From Calonectria ilicicola (lineage: Eukaryota; Ascomycota; Sordariomycetes; Hypocreales; Nectriaceae): a DNA stretch of 64,000 nt. Where the stretch lies: contig CP085829.1 in NCBI GenBank assembly GCA_020809705.1, positions 6,723,371 to 6,787,370 on the forward strand, written 5' to 3'. The position numbers and the translations under genes were made by a program. Below, piece by piece: positions 48,201-60,400 of this stretch (its first letter is position 1; each line of letters starts with the position of its first letter). The notes below the pieces were generated by a model. That model saw nothing but the letters and a program-made list of their open reading frames with translations, did not search any database and was not told the origin of the DNA.

Positions 48201-50191
48201 ACAATCTAGTACTTCTAGAAAAAGAAAAAACAGACTATCTATAAGTGCTAGAGGAATACTAAATGAAATTAATAAAGGATATTTATAAACATCTCTTATA
48301 TAGCCATAAAGGTATTAATAAAACCCTTAAATAAGTTAAATAGATATTTTCCTTTAGTAAGATGAAAAAGAAAGTTGAATAAGTATATAAAGAATATAGC
48401 CTATATCGACACTTTAAAAAACTAAAACACAAACTATATAGATTATTATAACTATCCTCTATCATATAATAACCATAGGACTCAATTATAATAGACTTTA
48501 TTACTAACCTTCCCTTATTAGTAGACCTTATTACAGGAGTATATTATAATAATATTTTTATTATTATTAATTGCTTTATAAAAACAGTATATTATTTCCT
48601 TTATAATAAAGTAATAAAAGAAGAATAATTTATTTACTTTTTCTTTTAAAATATAGTTATTATATATAGACTACCAATTAAAATCATTTTAAATAAAGAA
48701 TAATTATTTATATTTAAGTTTTGACAAAGCCTAATATCCTTAATAAGGTTAAATTATAAGCTAAGTATAGTCTTCTACTCTTAAACAAATGGATAAACTG
48801 AATACTAAAATTAGAAAATCAAGCAATATCTACAATACTATATTAACTATAAGTAAACCAATTAAGTAAAAAAATTACCTATTATATAGTTAGTATATAA
48901 TATATTCTATAATTATAATATTAAAATAATATTATTAAAAGTTAATTTTGGTTTTATATTAGATATTTACTAAGTTCTCTTAGAAGATATAATTTAAGTA
49001 AAAGTAATAATTAAATTAAATAATTTAAGAAAATTATATAAAGAAATAAAAATTAAACTTAAATTTATTTATAATATTATAAAAAGATATTATAATCTTA
49101 AAAAGCTAAAAGGACTAATCTTTTTAAAAGAAGATATAGTCTACCTAATAACAAAAAATCTTACAACAAAAAAATAAAACAAAAAAATCAATTTTATATA
49201 AATTAAGCTATACCTAATTAAAAGAAAAATATCAAAAAACAACTACAAACTTAACCTCCTAGATAACATTAAGGTTCACTTTATCTTCTATATCTCACTA
49301 TTAGAACCTAGTAATAGCATCTAAGTAAATATAGGACCTAAATATAAATTATAAATAGAAAATCTAGAAAACTAATAAAAAGTTAAGAAGATATTATAGA
49401 GAAAAGAGAAAGATAGAAAATTTAAAATTAAATAAAAAGGTTATAAAAAAACAACTTAAGAACCAGTAAAATATCTTATATATTACTTAAAGATATTAGA
49501 AGCATTTCTAAAGATATAATACTAAGTAAACTATTAAAATTAATAATATTCTAATTAATAATATCTATAACCCCTAAAGATTATACCTAAATAATAGCCT
49601 CTAACTCTACCTAATCTACATCCTCTAATTTATCCAAAGAAAAAAACCTTAATATACTATTTTTATATCTTTTATTTTAAGCTAATACTTTTAATAATAA
49701 AGGTAAGATAAATAATTTAAAGATTTTTAAACTTTAATTTAAGCTATAAGTACCTTTACTTGGATATAAAGGAACTTCTCCTTAGCTATCTTCTCCTCCA
49801 TATTTAAATAATTAAACTCCTAATTTATTTAGATTACTATAAATATTAGCACTTACTTATACTTATTATTTACAAAAATCATATATATATAGCTAAAGAT
49901 ATCTCTAAAGTATTACATATTCTACTATAATAGGTACATTTATTATAATAATTACTAGAATCTAGTAATATCTTATATTATAAACCCTTAAAAGAATAAA
50001 AAGAATATAATATAACTTTAAAACCTATTAAATTAATAAGCTAGACTTAAGTGTTAGTATAAAGATATAGCCTGGAAGTACCTAGACCTTAAGGCATAAT
50101 TAGAAAAATTTTTAAAGGTTAAGAATAAGAAACTTATATACAAGGTTGACCTAATAGGCCTTAAGAACAAGATTAATAGAGGGGGATATTA
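45292..50191 (+). pseudogene. RIP-mutated gag/pol of element A
   Basis: Collinear with the intact gag-pol from the SCLPHEWLERAKK region of gag through protease, RT (about 46690-47340), RNase H, integrase and chromodomain (about 49380-49500), then the region antisense to the extra ORF. AT content is extreme, and stops (mainly CAG/CAA to TAG/TAA) occur throughout. Confidence 0.85.
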
Positions 50192-50586
50192 TATTATAAC
50201 CTATAATACACCTGGGCGGTTAAATAAGATAAAAATAATACTTACCTACCTTATAGCCTTATATTAATTAATAAGGAAGCATTTATAAATAATTACTTAT
50301 AATATTAATAATTACCCTATAATTACTACCTTAATTACTAATACATTAGATAGAACTAACACAATAAGCGCCTACTAGGCAATAATATATAGATAGATTA
50401 GAATCCGCCCTTATAGCTAATACTAACTAGCTTTTAATATAATTTAATTACCTTAATTACAATTAATAATTACCTAATATAATACTTCTATTACTCTATT
50501 TACTATAACACACCTAACTACCCTGCTAACAATAAACCCTTCATTCTGATTAGTTCATCAAGTTGGGAATTGACCAGACCGTTACA
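50192..50586 (+). repeat. 3' LTR of element A
   Basis: 395 bp from TATTATAACC (TG changed to TA) to CCGTTACA. The last ~90 bases are almost unmutated. Confidence 0.85.
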
Positions 50587-50591
50587 AGATA

Positions 50592-51380
50592 ACTGGCTTC
50601 CTTAGCTGCTTGGTATAAGCCCTTTGCTATATCTTGGTGAATAGGAATACCTAGGCCTCCTCTTCTAGTAGGGATAGCTATTAGATAGGGGTTTAGGGTA
50701 GGTAAAGGGTCTTGTTTTTTCCTTTGGGCTAGTTTTTGGATAGATTTCTCTATGGATAGGTTGATTTCTTGCTATTGTTTTTCTAGGCCCTCTGGGGCTA
50801 GCTGCTTTAGAAGGTGCTTTAAAAGGAGATGAATACTGCCTCTTAGTAGGAGAAGGGCGTTTTACTTAGATAGGCCATTTAGCTCCTGGATTGTTTTTTA
50901 AAGAAGGAGAGATTTCCTATTTAGAAAGTTTTTTCTAGCTTCTAGGGGTCCTATGAAAGTTCCTAGGGTAGCTAGGCCTTCCTTTCTTAGGGTTATTATA
51001 GCTATTTCCTTACTTTTCTGATGGTTTAGCTTTAAAGGGGAATTTTTAAAGATCTTTTTAGCTATTTCTAAGGCTTTCTCTACCTCTTCCTTACTAAGGA
51101 TAAATATATCATCCAAATAGGTAACTAGAGTAGCTAAAGGAAGCTTTTCTAGAAGGAGCTTTAAGGTAGGTCTTATAGCTAGAGAAAATAGCAAGGGGCT
51201 AAGAGGGTCACCTTGTCTAACCCCTTGGGCTAAGACTAGATAATGGCCTTAGCCTAGGACTAGTAAGGAGAGGTTATTATAAGCCCATTTTATAGCCCTA
51301 TATAGGGTAGGGGTGAATTTTGAGGTAGAGGCTGCTATACACTTTCTATCTATATCATTAAATGCATTAATGGCATCTAG
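50592..51380 (-). mobile_element. Decayed reverse-transcriptase element, RT part
   Basis: On the minus strand it reads LDAINAFNDIDRK, QGDPLSPLLFSLAIRP (partly in shifted codons) and VTYLDDIFILSKEE, the A, B' and C motifs of a reverse transcriptase, then RGGLGIPIHQDIAKGLYQ. It is cut at its upstream side by element D (51381) and at its downstream side by element A. The remainder is 35756-36628. The QGDPLSP style fits non-LTR elements better than Ty3/gypsy. Confidence 0.7.
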
Positions 51381-53409
51381 TGTTATGACCCATGACACGC
51401 CTGGGCGGTCAAACAAGGCAGAAACAATACTCACCTACCCTATAGCCCCATACCAATCAATAAGGAAGTGCTCACAAGCGATTACTTACAGCATTAGTGA
51501 TCATAGGGTAATCACCACCTTGATTATTAATATATTAGATAGAACCAATATAGTGAGTGCCTATTAAATAATAAGTATATAGATGGGTTAGAATCCGCCC
51601 TTATAGTTAATATCACCTAGCTTTTAATATAACTTAATTACCTTAATTGCAATTAACTATTACCTAATATAATACTTCCATTGCTCTATTTCACTATAAC
51701 ACACCTAACCATTCTACTAACAATAAACCCTTTATTTTAATTAGTTTATTAAATTAGAAATTAACTAGACTATTATATATTAAAAGCTCTTATTTAATTG
51801 GTTACTTATATTAATAATTAAGTAATAATAATATCCAGAAAGAACCTTACTACTACTACTCCTTTTAATAATATTAAATTAATTATAAAATTGCAGTAGG
51901 TTAAGAAAAAACTTACAGATATATAAGTATAATTTAAAGTAAAAAAAGCCAGAACCACTATAGTTAAAGGAAATAAAGGTAAAAATATTAGTAAAATTCT
52001 AAGACCCCCGGTCCTAGAACCTTTTCTAGGAAAAGCCACTAATATAGTCCCCTTCCTTACCCAAATAAAAGGATACTTTTACTTCTTCCTAATATAATTT
52101 ATAATCCCTAAAGCCTAGATATTATATACTAAAACCCTTCTCCAAGGGGATATAGGAATATAATTTAAATCTATTATAAGAGACTATTTAAAAAATAAGG
52201 ATAATACCAATTAAAATAAAGAGATCTAAGAGATCTTTAGAGATTAAGAATATTTTAAAATTATTATTAAAGATAATTTTAATATAATTAATATAGAATA
52301 ATAAGCTATAAACTAGTTATATAAACTTAAATAAATAAAATCTTATAGCTAGTATTTAACTAAGTTTAAAAGAATTATAATATAAATAGTCTAAGATGAT
52401 AATATATTAATAGAACTTTATTATAAAGGCTTAAAGAGTAAAATTAAGAATAAAATCTATAAAGAAAACTAGTTAAAGAAACTTTTAAAGTATATTAAAA
52501 GTACTATTAAAATTAATAAAAGATAATTTAATTAATATAAAAAATATACTTAAAATAATAAAAATCTATATATCTTAAATAAAAAAAAACCTAGAATAAG
52601 TAATAAAGTATTATACATAAGACTTATTTAGGACCAATAGAACTTAACACTATCTAGGGGTATAATAAAAATAAGATTACCTACTTCAACTACAGAAAGA
52701 AAGGATATAAATCTTTTGAATATTATTCCTTAAAAATAGGAAATTAATTTAAACCTATATTAGAAGGATAAAAACAACTTAATATTATAAAAACTTAATA
52801 GACCCTAGTACTAAAAGAAAAAGAGAATATTATAGGAAAAGTTATTCTTACTATTATTAAGAAATATAAACTAATTATTATAATTAAGTAATATATAAAA
52901 AACTATAAGTTATATAAGGTAAAACTTACTTTATAATAAGAAATTAATAAAGCTATCTAAAAAGTATAATTAATCTAATAAAAAAGCTAATCCTACCTTC
53001 CCTATAAATAGTTGGAATAAGCCAAGAAGATAGGAATTTTTATATCTATCCTAAATATATATAATAATAAAGTACCAGCATAGTAGAATACTTATACTTA
53101 TAATGAAAATAGAAATAGAAAATAGATAATTAATATTAAAAGAATGGCCTAATAAATTAGGGAACTCTTATAGGATAAAGATAAAGTCTTCTTACTTATA
53201 TAAAGCAAATAGTAACTAGGAAATCATAATCTCCAACTTATCTAATATTAGAAGAATAACCTTAAATTAAATATAATATATAAAGAATATAAGAATATCT
53301 TATAGATAAGCTACTATAACCATAACTGTTTTTAATATATAGAAAAAAAATAATATATAGTATGCTTCCTTATTAGAATAGAAGATATAGTTATTTATTG
53401 CACTTATAG
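51381..53409 (+). mobile_element. Truncated RIP-mutated gypsy copy D (5' LTR and gag)
   Basis: LTR 51381-51777 (TGTTATGACCCATGACACGCC at the start), then primer site and gag (51830 onward) collinear with element C up to its CFPIRVEDVVIHRAYG region. The match ends near 53409. No pol or 3' LTR. Strong RIP pattern in gag. Unlike A it keeps the gag segment (codons 207-398) that A lacks. Confidence 0.8.
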
Positions 53410-53512
53410 TAGGGAGTAAACAAGAGATTCAAGGTAGGGTTACGGTTAGAAAAACGACTTATTCTAGGCTTGAAATATAATCTATCTAGGTTTCCATTCC
53501 TGGCAGACTTTT

Positions 53513-53629
53513 AAACCTAGGTTTGAAAGATATACTAGTCCAATTTCTAGTTAATTTTTAAACCTAGGTTTACAATACTACCCTCAATCTTATAACCTTG
53601 AATCTCCAACTATTTCTAAACCTAGGTTT
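53513..53629. repeat. Three copies of the palindrome AAACCTAGGTTT
   Basis: Perfect 12-bp palindromes at 53513-53524, 53560-53571 and 53618-53629, the first two preceded by TT and the third by CT. A one-base variant (AAACCTCGGTTT) lies at 57248-57259, between the two large genes to the right. Confidence 0.7.
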
Positions 53630-53691
53630 AAACTATTACTAAGGTCCAGGCACTTAAGATTTAATACATACCTCAAGGCTATAACACCCCC

Positions 53692-53831
53692 TGTTACGAC
53701 CTGTGCAACCGGGCGCACGAGACCCTATTTAATAGCTGTTATCCGTACCTGTAATTGCAAGCATTGCGATTATTGACTTATCTTTTGGCCTGACGGGCTA
53801 ATTGACGTAATGGGAAGTACAGATCCTTACA
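53692..53831. repeat. Possible 140-bp solo LTR
   Basis: Starts TGTTACGACC, ends CCTTACA, and is flanked on both sides by CCCCC as a candidate 5-bp duplication. It is GC-richer than its surroundings. No internal region. The low-complexity flank weakens the duplication argument. Confidence 0.4.
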
Positions 53832-54498
53832 CCCCCTCCCCTTCTAAAATATCAGACCTACAACCACAATAGAGACCAAATAAATCCCATCTGCCTAGCT
53901 GTATAACTACTTTGATCTCTAGAAAAAGAGCCTAGTACTGCCCGCTGTGAGTTGGCTCGCAATGACAGTGCAAGTGGTAATACCAGAAACAAAAGAGCAG
54001 ATATTTACCCTTTGATTTACTTACTATTGCCAGTCGAACTATTAAGGCAAGTATAAAATAGAATAAAGTAAAGAAAACTCAGGAAAAGGAGTGAACAAGT
54101 CTTGATTTTACAGTTTCTACTCCAAGACCTCGATATTCGCGTGGCGCACGTAAGTAATCACAACACGTCGCGTCTCATTATTATGAATATCCAGATATAG
54201 TCTAGTCTGACGCGTCGCATGTTTGTTACCAATCAATTTCCATAACCTAATCACACTTGCTCTATATGCTATGAATACCATGTCTTATATTTGCTTTGTA
54301 TACTACTCTGTGGCTGACCCACTTGCTTGGGTATACCTGGTAAAATAATACATACTGGGTGGACTGGGAATTGTCTCCTGATGGCGGATAAAGTTCATTG
54401 CGAAGTGTCATCATAACTTTTCTTATATTAATCCCATTTCTCGACAAACCAGTGTACATACAACCATTACATTATATAAGAGTACTACAAAACTCAGA
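53832..54498. other. Intergenic upstream of the GQHR gene
   Basis: 670 bases with normal composition. A likely promoter for the next gene (ATATAAG at about 54475). No other site recognised. Confidence 0.4.
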
Positions 54499-56806
54499 AT
54501 GACCGCCAGAAAACGAACAGGGGACCACCAACCAGATCACCAGTCTGGCCGTTCCAAAAGGACCGCTAGGAACGCTCTTGGTGATACAGAATCTACCCTG
54601 GAGCTAGCTGAGCCATATCGTATTATCACAGCACGAATGCCAATCCATGCTCTTACACCTAAATGGAGTATTGATAGTGAGAATCGCCGAGTGGATCCAA
54701 AGCAAGTTCAGAGGCTCCTTAGCATCTTCAAAGAGGAAGGTATTAAACGGACCACAAGGGAGAACCACATCTTACTCTTGACAACTCATGAAGATATATC
54801 CTTGATGAAGAGACATCTACACGTTCATCAAGAAGCGACAGTCGCTAGCTCAGGGGAAATGTTCTACTTTGACGATTGGCTTTCTGTTCATAATGGAAAA
54901 AAAGTCGAGATAATGGCTGGCCAGCACCGAGTTCAGGCATTGCAGTTGTACGGCCAGCAATCAGAGTTTGATGAGGAAGAAATGTGGTGGACATGCAGTT
55001 TTTATGACCAAAGTAAGTCTATTTTAGATACTTACTGCACCCTATTTCTATATTAATATAAAGTATTTTTATCTATTGTATGCATGCATACTAATGCAAT
55101 TTGAATATAGATACTCTACCAATGGATTTAAATATTCAGCTCCGCTTCAACCGAAAAGGCACAGTTATGGAGGATAATCACGGCCAAATATGGACCCAGA
55201 TTGTTGCTGCATCAATGATCAATGAAAAGTTGTTACACGAGGATAAGTGCGATATTCTGAAAAAAGAGATTGCGCAAGTTCTTCAGTGGAGTGGTGATGT
55301 TCAGCGAATTGCGACCATATGGAGAAATAAGCGGTGGAGGGAGAAGACTACTGAGTGGTGTAAAACCTGGCTTGGCAGAGATACCTTTAAGATCTCTTCT
55401 TGGTACTGGATGATCAGTAAAAGAATAGATGACGTAAGTTTGAGGCTGAATTCTTTCCATTACTGCATTTATTACTAATTGTGTTTAAATTCTAGTACTG
55501 GTTCTCTGCCTTTCGAACCGTTTTGCAGACCCTTTACCAGCTACACTCAGATACAATACAAAAGGTGTCTGGTGATAACTGGAAAGAAATGGCTAAGGCA
55601 CTGCCAGCAGACCGTACAGAGAAGCAGATTCAAGAATTATTCTATCCGAGGAAGAAAAAAGAGCACATCAACAAAACCTCCGAACGTCAATCAAAGTTTC
55701 TCATCGAGTTCAATGCCCAGGAGTATTGGGATGTTTATGAACGCATCATGAAAACTCCTAAACTACAGTTTCTTGACATTCACACGATCCTAGAATTATC
55801 ACCAAATCAAGGCAATATCTTAGGCGATGTCATGAAGCATGTTGTATCTTGGCTGAACCCAAGCCCCACTTCCGTGACCAATCTACGCGACAATCAGAAG
55901 CCAGCATTACGGAAGGACTTGGTCCCCGCCCTGCAACATTGCTCGGCTCAATTTGTGCGATCGAGAGAGAAGCATCTTCTATATAGCTTGCCCTTGGAAG
56001 AATCGCCTGAATCGCCTAGATCGCCGTCTGAGACCGCCTCGGCTCTCCTACAGCACGAGATAATCGATTTTACCCGACTTCACATTAAGGCCTTCAGGGC
56101 GCCGGCGATGAAGGCCTACTTAGAGCAGAGCTGGGATATTGACGGCGACAATAATACGTACGCTACACGCTTTTTAGCTGATGAGATATGGGCAGGACTA
56201 TTGGGGATTGTTCGCCAATATAAAGGTGATGACTTCAAACTGGAGTGGACCTCATCCAACAACAAGGTCTGTCGTATCGACCAGCACCAAACAACACGGT
56301 CTAAGATAGCTTCCGACTATGCTCAAGACCTTACTAGTTTTCTAAAGGGTATACCTGAGTTTTCACAGCTTTTGGAGACAAGCTCTTCCTCATTTCAATC
56401 AGCATTATCCCAGTGGTTTTCTCAGCAAAACGGGCTTGGGTGGAATGCAACAGCTCTAACAGCAGCGACAGCGACGGTCTCGAGCAGTGGACCTATCGTA
56501 GCGCCACGTGAGTATGCGGTCAACGCAGAGGCGGCTGATGTGACCGAAGGCAGGACCGGACCTAGCAGAACCTGCAGGAGTAAAAGCCGGCCACCTGGGG
56601 ATGATGATACGCACACATCAATATTAGCTCCCAACGAAAACGCAGGGATTGATGACGACAGCAGCAACAACCAGCCTCCACGACGCCTGCTACCCTCGGC
56701 GTCAATAGGTCAGGGCCGACATATGGAGGAGGAATCGGCACCGCCACATGACCAGTCTCTAAGTCAAGCCAAAACTCGAGTAAGCTTGACAAGGGGTTAT
56801 CAGTAG
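54499..56806 (+). CDS. Large protein with ParB/sulfiredoxin-like GQHR motif (DUF3723-like)
   Basis: Exons 54499-55012, 55111-55433 and 55496-56806 (GTAAGT donors, TAG acceptors) give about 715 residues from the ATG at 54499. The N-terminal domain runs RVDPKQVQRLLSIFKEEGIK, ENHILLL, VEIMAGQHRVQAL (Gly141-Arg144) and MWWTCSFYDQ. This order resembles ParB-like nuclease/sulfiredoxin folds and fungal DUF3723-type proteins. A middle region follows (LRFNRKGTVMEDNHGQIW, then a tryptophan-rich helical part and DNWKEMAKALPADRTEKQI). The C-terminal ~150 residues are low-complexity. A second frame there also looks compositionally coding, so the exact C-terminus is uncertain. It precedes another large unknown gene on the same strand. 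Function unknown; nuclease or DNA-related activity is inference. Confidence 0.72.
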
Positions 56807-57468
56807 GGGCCACAGAATCAACAAAAGCAACAAAAGAAACAAAAGCAATAAAAGCGAGAGGAGCAGAGCCAACATCAGCACCGACACCCACAACAATGCC
56901 ATCAACATCGAGGAGGCTTCGAGCATCCTGGGCAAATGGAATACAAGCAGGTAGTAAATAGAACCGTTTTATGCGTTTTAGTATACTGGGTAATGCTTTA
57001 ATGAGGACAATAGGATTACATTTGTTCAATAAGAATCTTTCATATTTTCCCTGTTGATTAGCAACTTTACTAGCGTGTTTATTTCGCGTTTTTCTGGATT
57101 ACTATTGGTAGGTGTAGAGTGATTAATGTTATTATTTGCTTATCGTTCTGGCAGGGTTATGTTTGGACTAGAATTAGTGTGGTGATTCATGTGGTAGGAT
57201 TATTTTCTTTTTCTGCTCAGCCCCTCGATACTTCTGTACTTATCCTTAAACCTCGGTTTATGATTTATTAAAAGGAAAAAAGGAAAATGGAGGCTGAAGT
57301 TTATAGGGTTACATTACATCATAAAAATTGTGTGATAATAGAGCGTTCCTTCGCGCATTCCAGCCATCATCTTTTCTCGCAACACTGAGATATTTTATAG
57401 GCACTTTTCCAACATACACTCCAAAAACCATTGCTCTTACACCACGTATTTCGGTTGACCAGACTTTC
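56807..57468. other. Gap between the two large genes
   Basis: The first 140 bases read in another frame as an Ala/Thr/Lys-rich tail (TKATKETKAIKARGAEP to a stop after 56950), perhaps part of the preceding gene through a frameshift or missed intron. Then ~350 bases of AT-richer DNA with a near-palindrome AAACCTCGGTTT at 57248-57259. Confidence 0.4.
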
Positions 57469-60400
57469 ATGTTCAGGGCCATGATGACCCATTCTCCCGA
57501 GGTGCAGGAGGTTTTTCCTCCAAGCGAAAGGATAGTCGACATTGAGCAAGAAAGCCAAGCTGGTGATCAAATGGAAGGTGTTGATGATATTGATGATTAT
57601 GTTAGCCTGGAGGCCGCCGATGAGGCATATCTTGACTTAGACAGTCAAGAGGCTTCTGAGAAGAAGGATGAGTGGGGCTCTACGAATGACGAGTTCAAGA
57701 TAAAACACTTAACTGGAGATAAGAAGATGACAGGCAAGTATATCTTTTTACCGCCCCGAACAGCACACCTAAAGTCGCTATCTATTTATCCACGGATTCC
57801 AACTAACGTAGAAGGATGGCTTTAATATAGCGGAAAGGTTCATCTCGAAGACGAATGCGCCCGAATTCAACGCCACAGAAGCCCTAAGGATGCTTCAATT
57901 GCGATACACGATGAACTATGGATCGCGAAGCTCTGGCTCGGGACCCGCAAGTAGCAACGACAAATACTATCCTATATTCCACCTCGACATGATAAGCATA
58001 GTTGGGCGTCCTCTCTGCCCGATTACGAACCAAGGCGGATTTTTCGACAATGTGACCTTTGCACTGAGGCACTGGCAGGCACCTTACAGCTCCAAGCATG
58101 CAGCAAACAGTCTCCCGTTTGACCTCACCCGGCGGACCTTTCGAATTGGCACAGGAGCATCACGAGAGGTGTGGTTTATCGTCATGCACCCAGTAGAGAT
58201 CGATATTATCGAGGACCCGTCCTTGAACGGGCACCGACATCATAAGCAAAAGCAAAGGGCTTCGGATTATCATGGCACAGCTATGCAACAACATCATGCC
58301 GAGGCGCTTGCATCTTACATTGTGCAGAACATCTTCCAAGATGGAGATTTGCTAGGGGAAGGGGTAGAGCCACTGTGGCAGCTCAGTGGGAAGGAATCCC
58401 AAACCCTATCCTATGATAAGTGGGCCATCTTCCAAGCTTTATTTATGGAAAGATGGGACACGTTTTCCCAACAACACAGTTACGACGGGTTCTGGAGGCT
58501 CCATCGCCCGGCTTTTCATGCTTTCGACCATGGGGCTAATATAGAGATCAAGGTGGATGGATTGCTTCATGAGCTTCCTCGGGAGACTCGCCTTCGCGCT
58601 GAGAGCGAGAATGTAGATAGCGATAGCGACAGCGACAGCGACGAGGATGACAGCGATGGCAGTAGTGATCGCAATGTCGACAATGATAACATCATCAACA
58701 TTGCTGATGGCGATAACGACGATCTCAGCTCTGTCAGTGGTCGAAGCAATGGCGAAGGGGAGCCCGATGCAGAGGAACGAGGACTGTTTGTGGAGGAACA
58801 CATGGATGGCGATCGCGACGAAGCTCAAGCGCTCGATGGCATCGAATCACCCAGTAACCGGCCGGCCGAGCTAATTGATGCGCACTGGGCTTTGCCTAGC
58901 GATGGGCTCGAGAAATTGCGAGCAGAACTGGAGCAAAAGTATAACCTAGCCCACATTGACCAGATCTCATATGCTCTTGCTACCGATCTCAACTGCATTC
59001 ATGTCCAGTCCTCGGGCGAAGAAGAAACCGCGTGCCTGCTGGCAGACCGTAGCAAGGTGGCCGAGGAATACCACAGCACGAGAGATGTCAATTTCTATCC
59101 TCTCGGATTCCATCGTCGCTATGGCAACTTCACGTCCCTTATGCCCCCGAGGTTCCTGATGAACCTTTGCAGAGTGATGCAGGAAAATGCAAGCGTCTTG
59201 AACGACGGGGCTCTCGTGCTTTTCTTCGGCTTCTTTCAAGCGTACTCGAACATCAAGCGGTCGATCCGTAGCCGACCAGACGAACTGTTAGCCGCGCGCG
59301 GGTTTGCTACCGCTGCCCTGACCTTGCCACCTTCAGAGGCCCGATTGGGCGGCTCAAGAATCCAATCCAAGCAGCAGCGACTATTGAGTAGAGTCCGCGG
59401 CGAGTTCACGCCGGACCGGCCGGCTTCATCAACCCCGTTCGCACGCGAGAGGCAACAGATCAGCACAGCCATAGCCCAGGACCAGGTTGCCTTTCGCATG
59501 GAGCAGGTGGTCACTGTCAAGGCATCCAAACTCGTGTCTGGGCGGCGGCATTTCTACACCATCCTTCAGCCCATTTTCCAGCTGATGCTGTTCTTTCTCA
59601 AGGACACAACGCTTTACACGCGACTGTTACGGAGATTCCGGCCGTCCATCTTCCCCAATGTCCTGTGTTCGTACGCGAGATTATTCGAGCTCGCCCTGGG
59701 CGAGATGGAGCGCCGCTTCCGAGCAAGTCGGGAGGACGGGTTGAACGTTGCTGAGTCCGAGAGCACCGCGATTTTGGATAGGTTAGGTCATCTGTGCTTC
59801 ACCGGGAGCCCCAGGATATTACCCAACACTGTGTTTGGCCCTCTTGTCACGATGGAGAGCATCGAGGTGGGTGGGTGGCCGTTTGTCTCGCCAGAGATGC
59901 TCGAGTTCGGTGAATCAAACAGCACGATGAACACAAGGCGGTGGCCGCGGACATCTGACAACCGACCCATCCTGCTCCATGTGGCTGCGCTGGCGTATCA
60001 TTACGGAGCAGCAATAGGGGCCAACCGACACAGTCAGCTCTGGTTCAGCAAGCTCGGGGGAACTAAGGGTTTGCGGGATATCTCAGTGGCTTCCGACTTC
60101 CTAAAAGAGGTATTCGCTCATCTATGGGTACCGCAGATGAGGATCTTCATGGCAACTCAGCTTCGGCGTCAACTGAGCCACGGTGCTCGCGAAAACAAGG
60201 GCATGGGTGTGAGTGGTACGCAGCGGCATTTAGAGCGGCTTCAGATCAGACTAGAGGCGTGGGAAAGCTGCGATGAGCCTTTTAGCAACCAGTTAAGTTC
60301 CCTCCTTGTGATTTGCCTAGCTTTGAAAATGGCTATTAGAAGGCTCATTCTTCCCCCCACCTGTGATACAGGCAATACGAAAAGCTGTTCTTCGACCGGT

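Larger units (their letters stand above)
36629..50586 (+). mobile_element. Ty3/gypsy element A, RIP-mutated, containing nested B and C insertions
   Basis: Outer element in plus orientation. Its 5' LTR is 36629-37023 and its 3' LTR 50192-50586, 395 bp each. The 5-bp target duplication is AGATA (36624-36628 and 50587-50591). The interior has lost coding ability: C is kept mainly before C or T and replaced by T before A or G, with mirrored G-to-A, as expected from RIP. For example the RT motif YLDD is now YLDN. Gag codons 1 to about 207 lie at 37075-37693. B and C follow. From 45292 the sequence resumes at about gag codon 398. The roughly 190 codons between are missing. Confidence 0.85.

Noticed and set aside
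53410..54498. CRISPR-like array from the repeated AAACCTAGGTTT
   Set aside because: The repeats are 12-bp palindromes with uneven spacing, in a eukaryote. No array structure.
57738..57830. Intron (GTATAT, ACTAAC, TATAG) in the large unknown gene
   Set aside because: Splicing is plausible by motif but leads to a stop 40 codons later instead of the long downstream frame. Kept only as an alternative.
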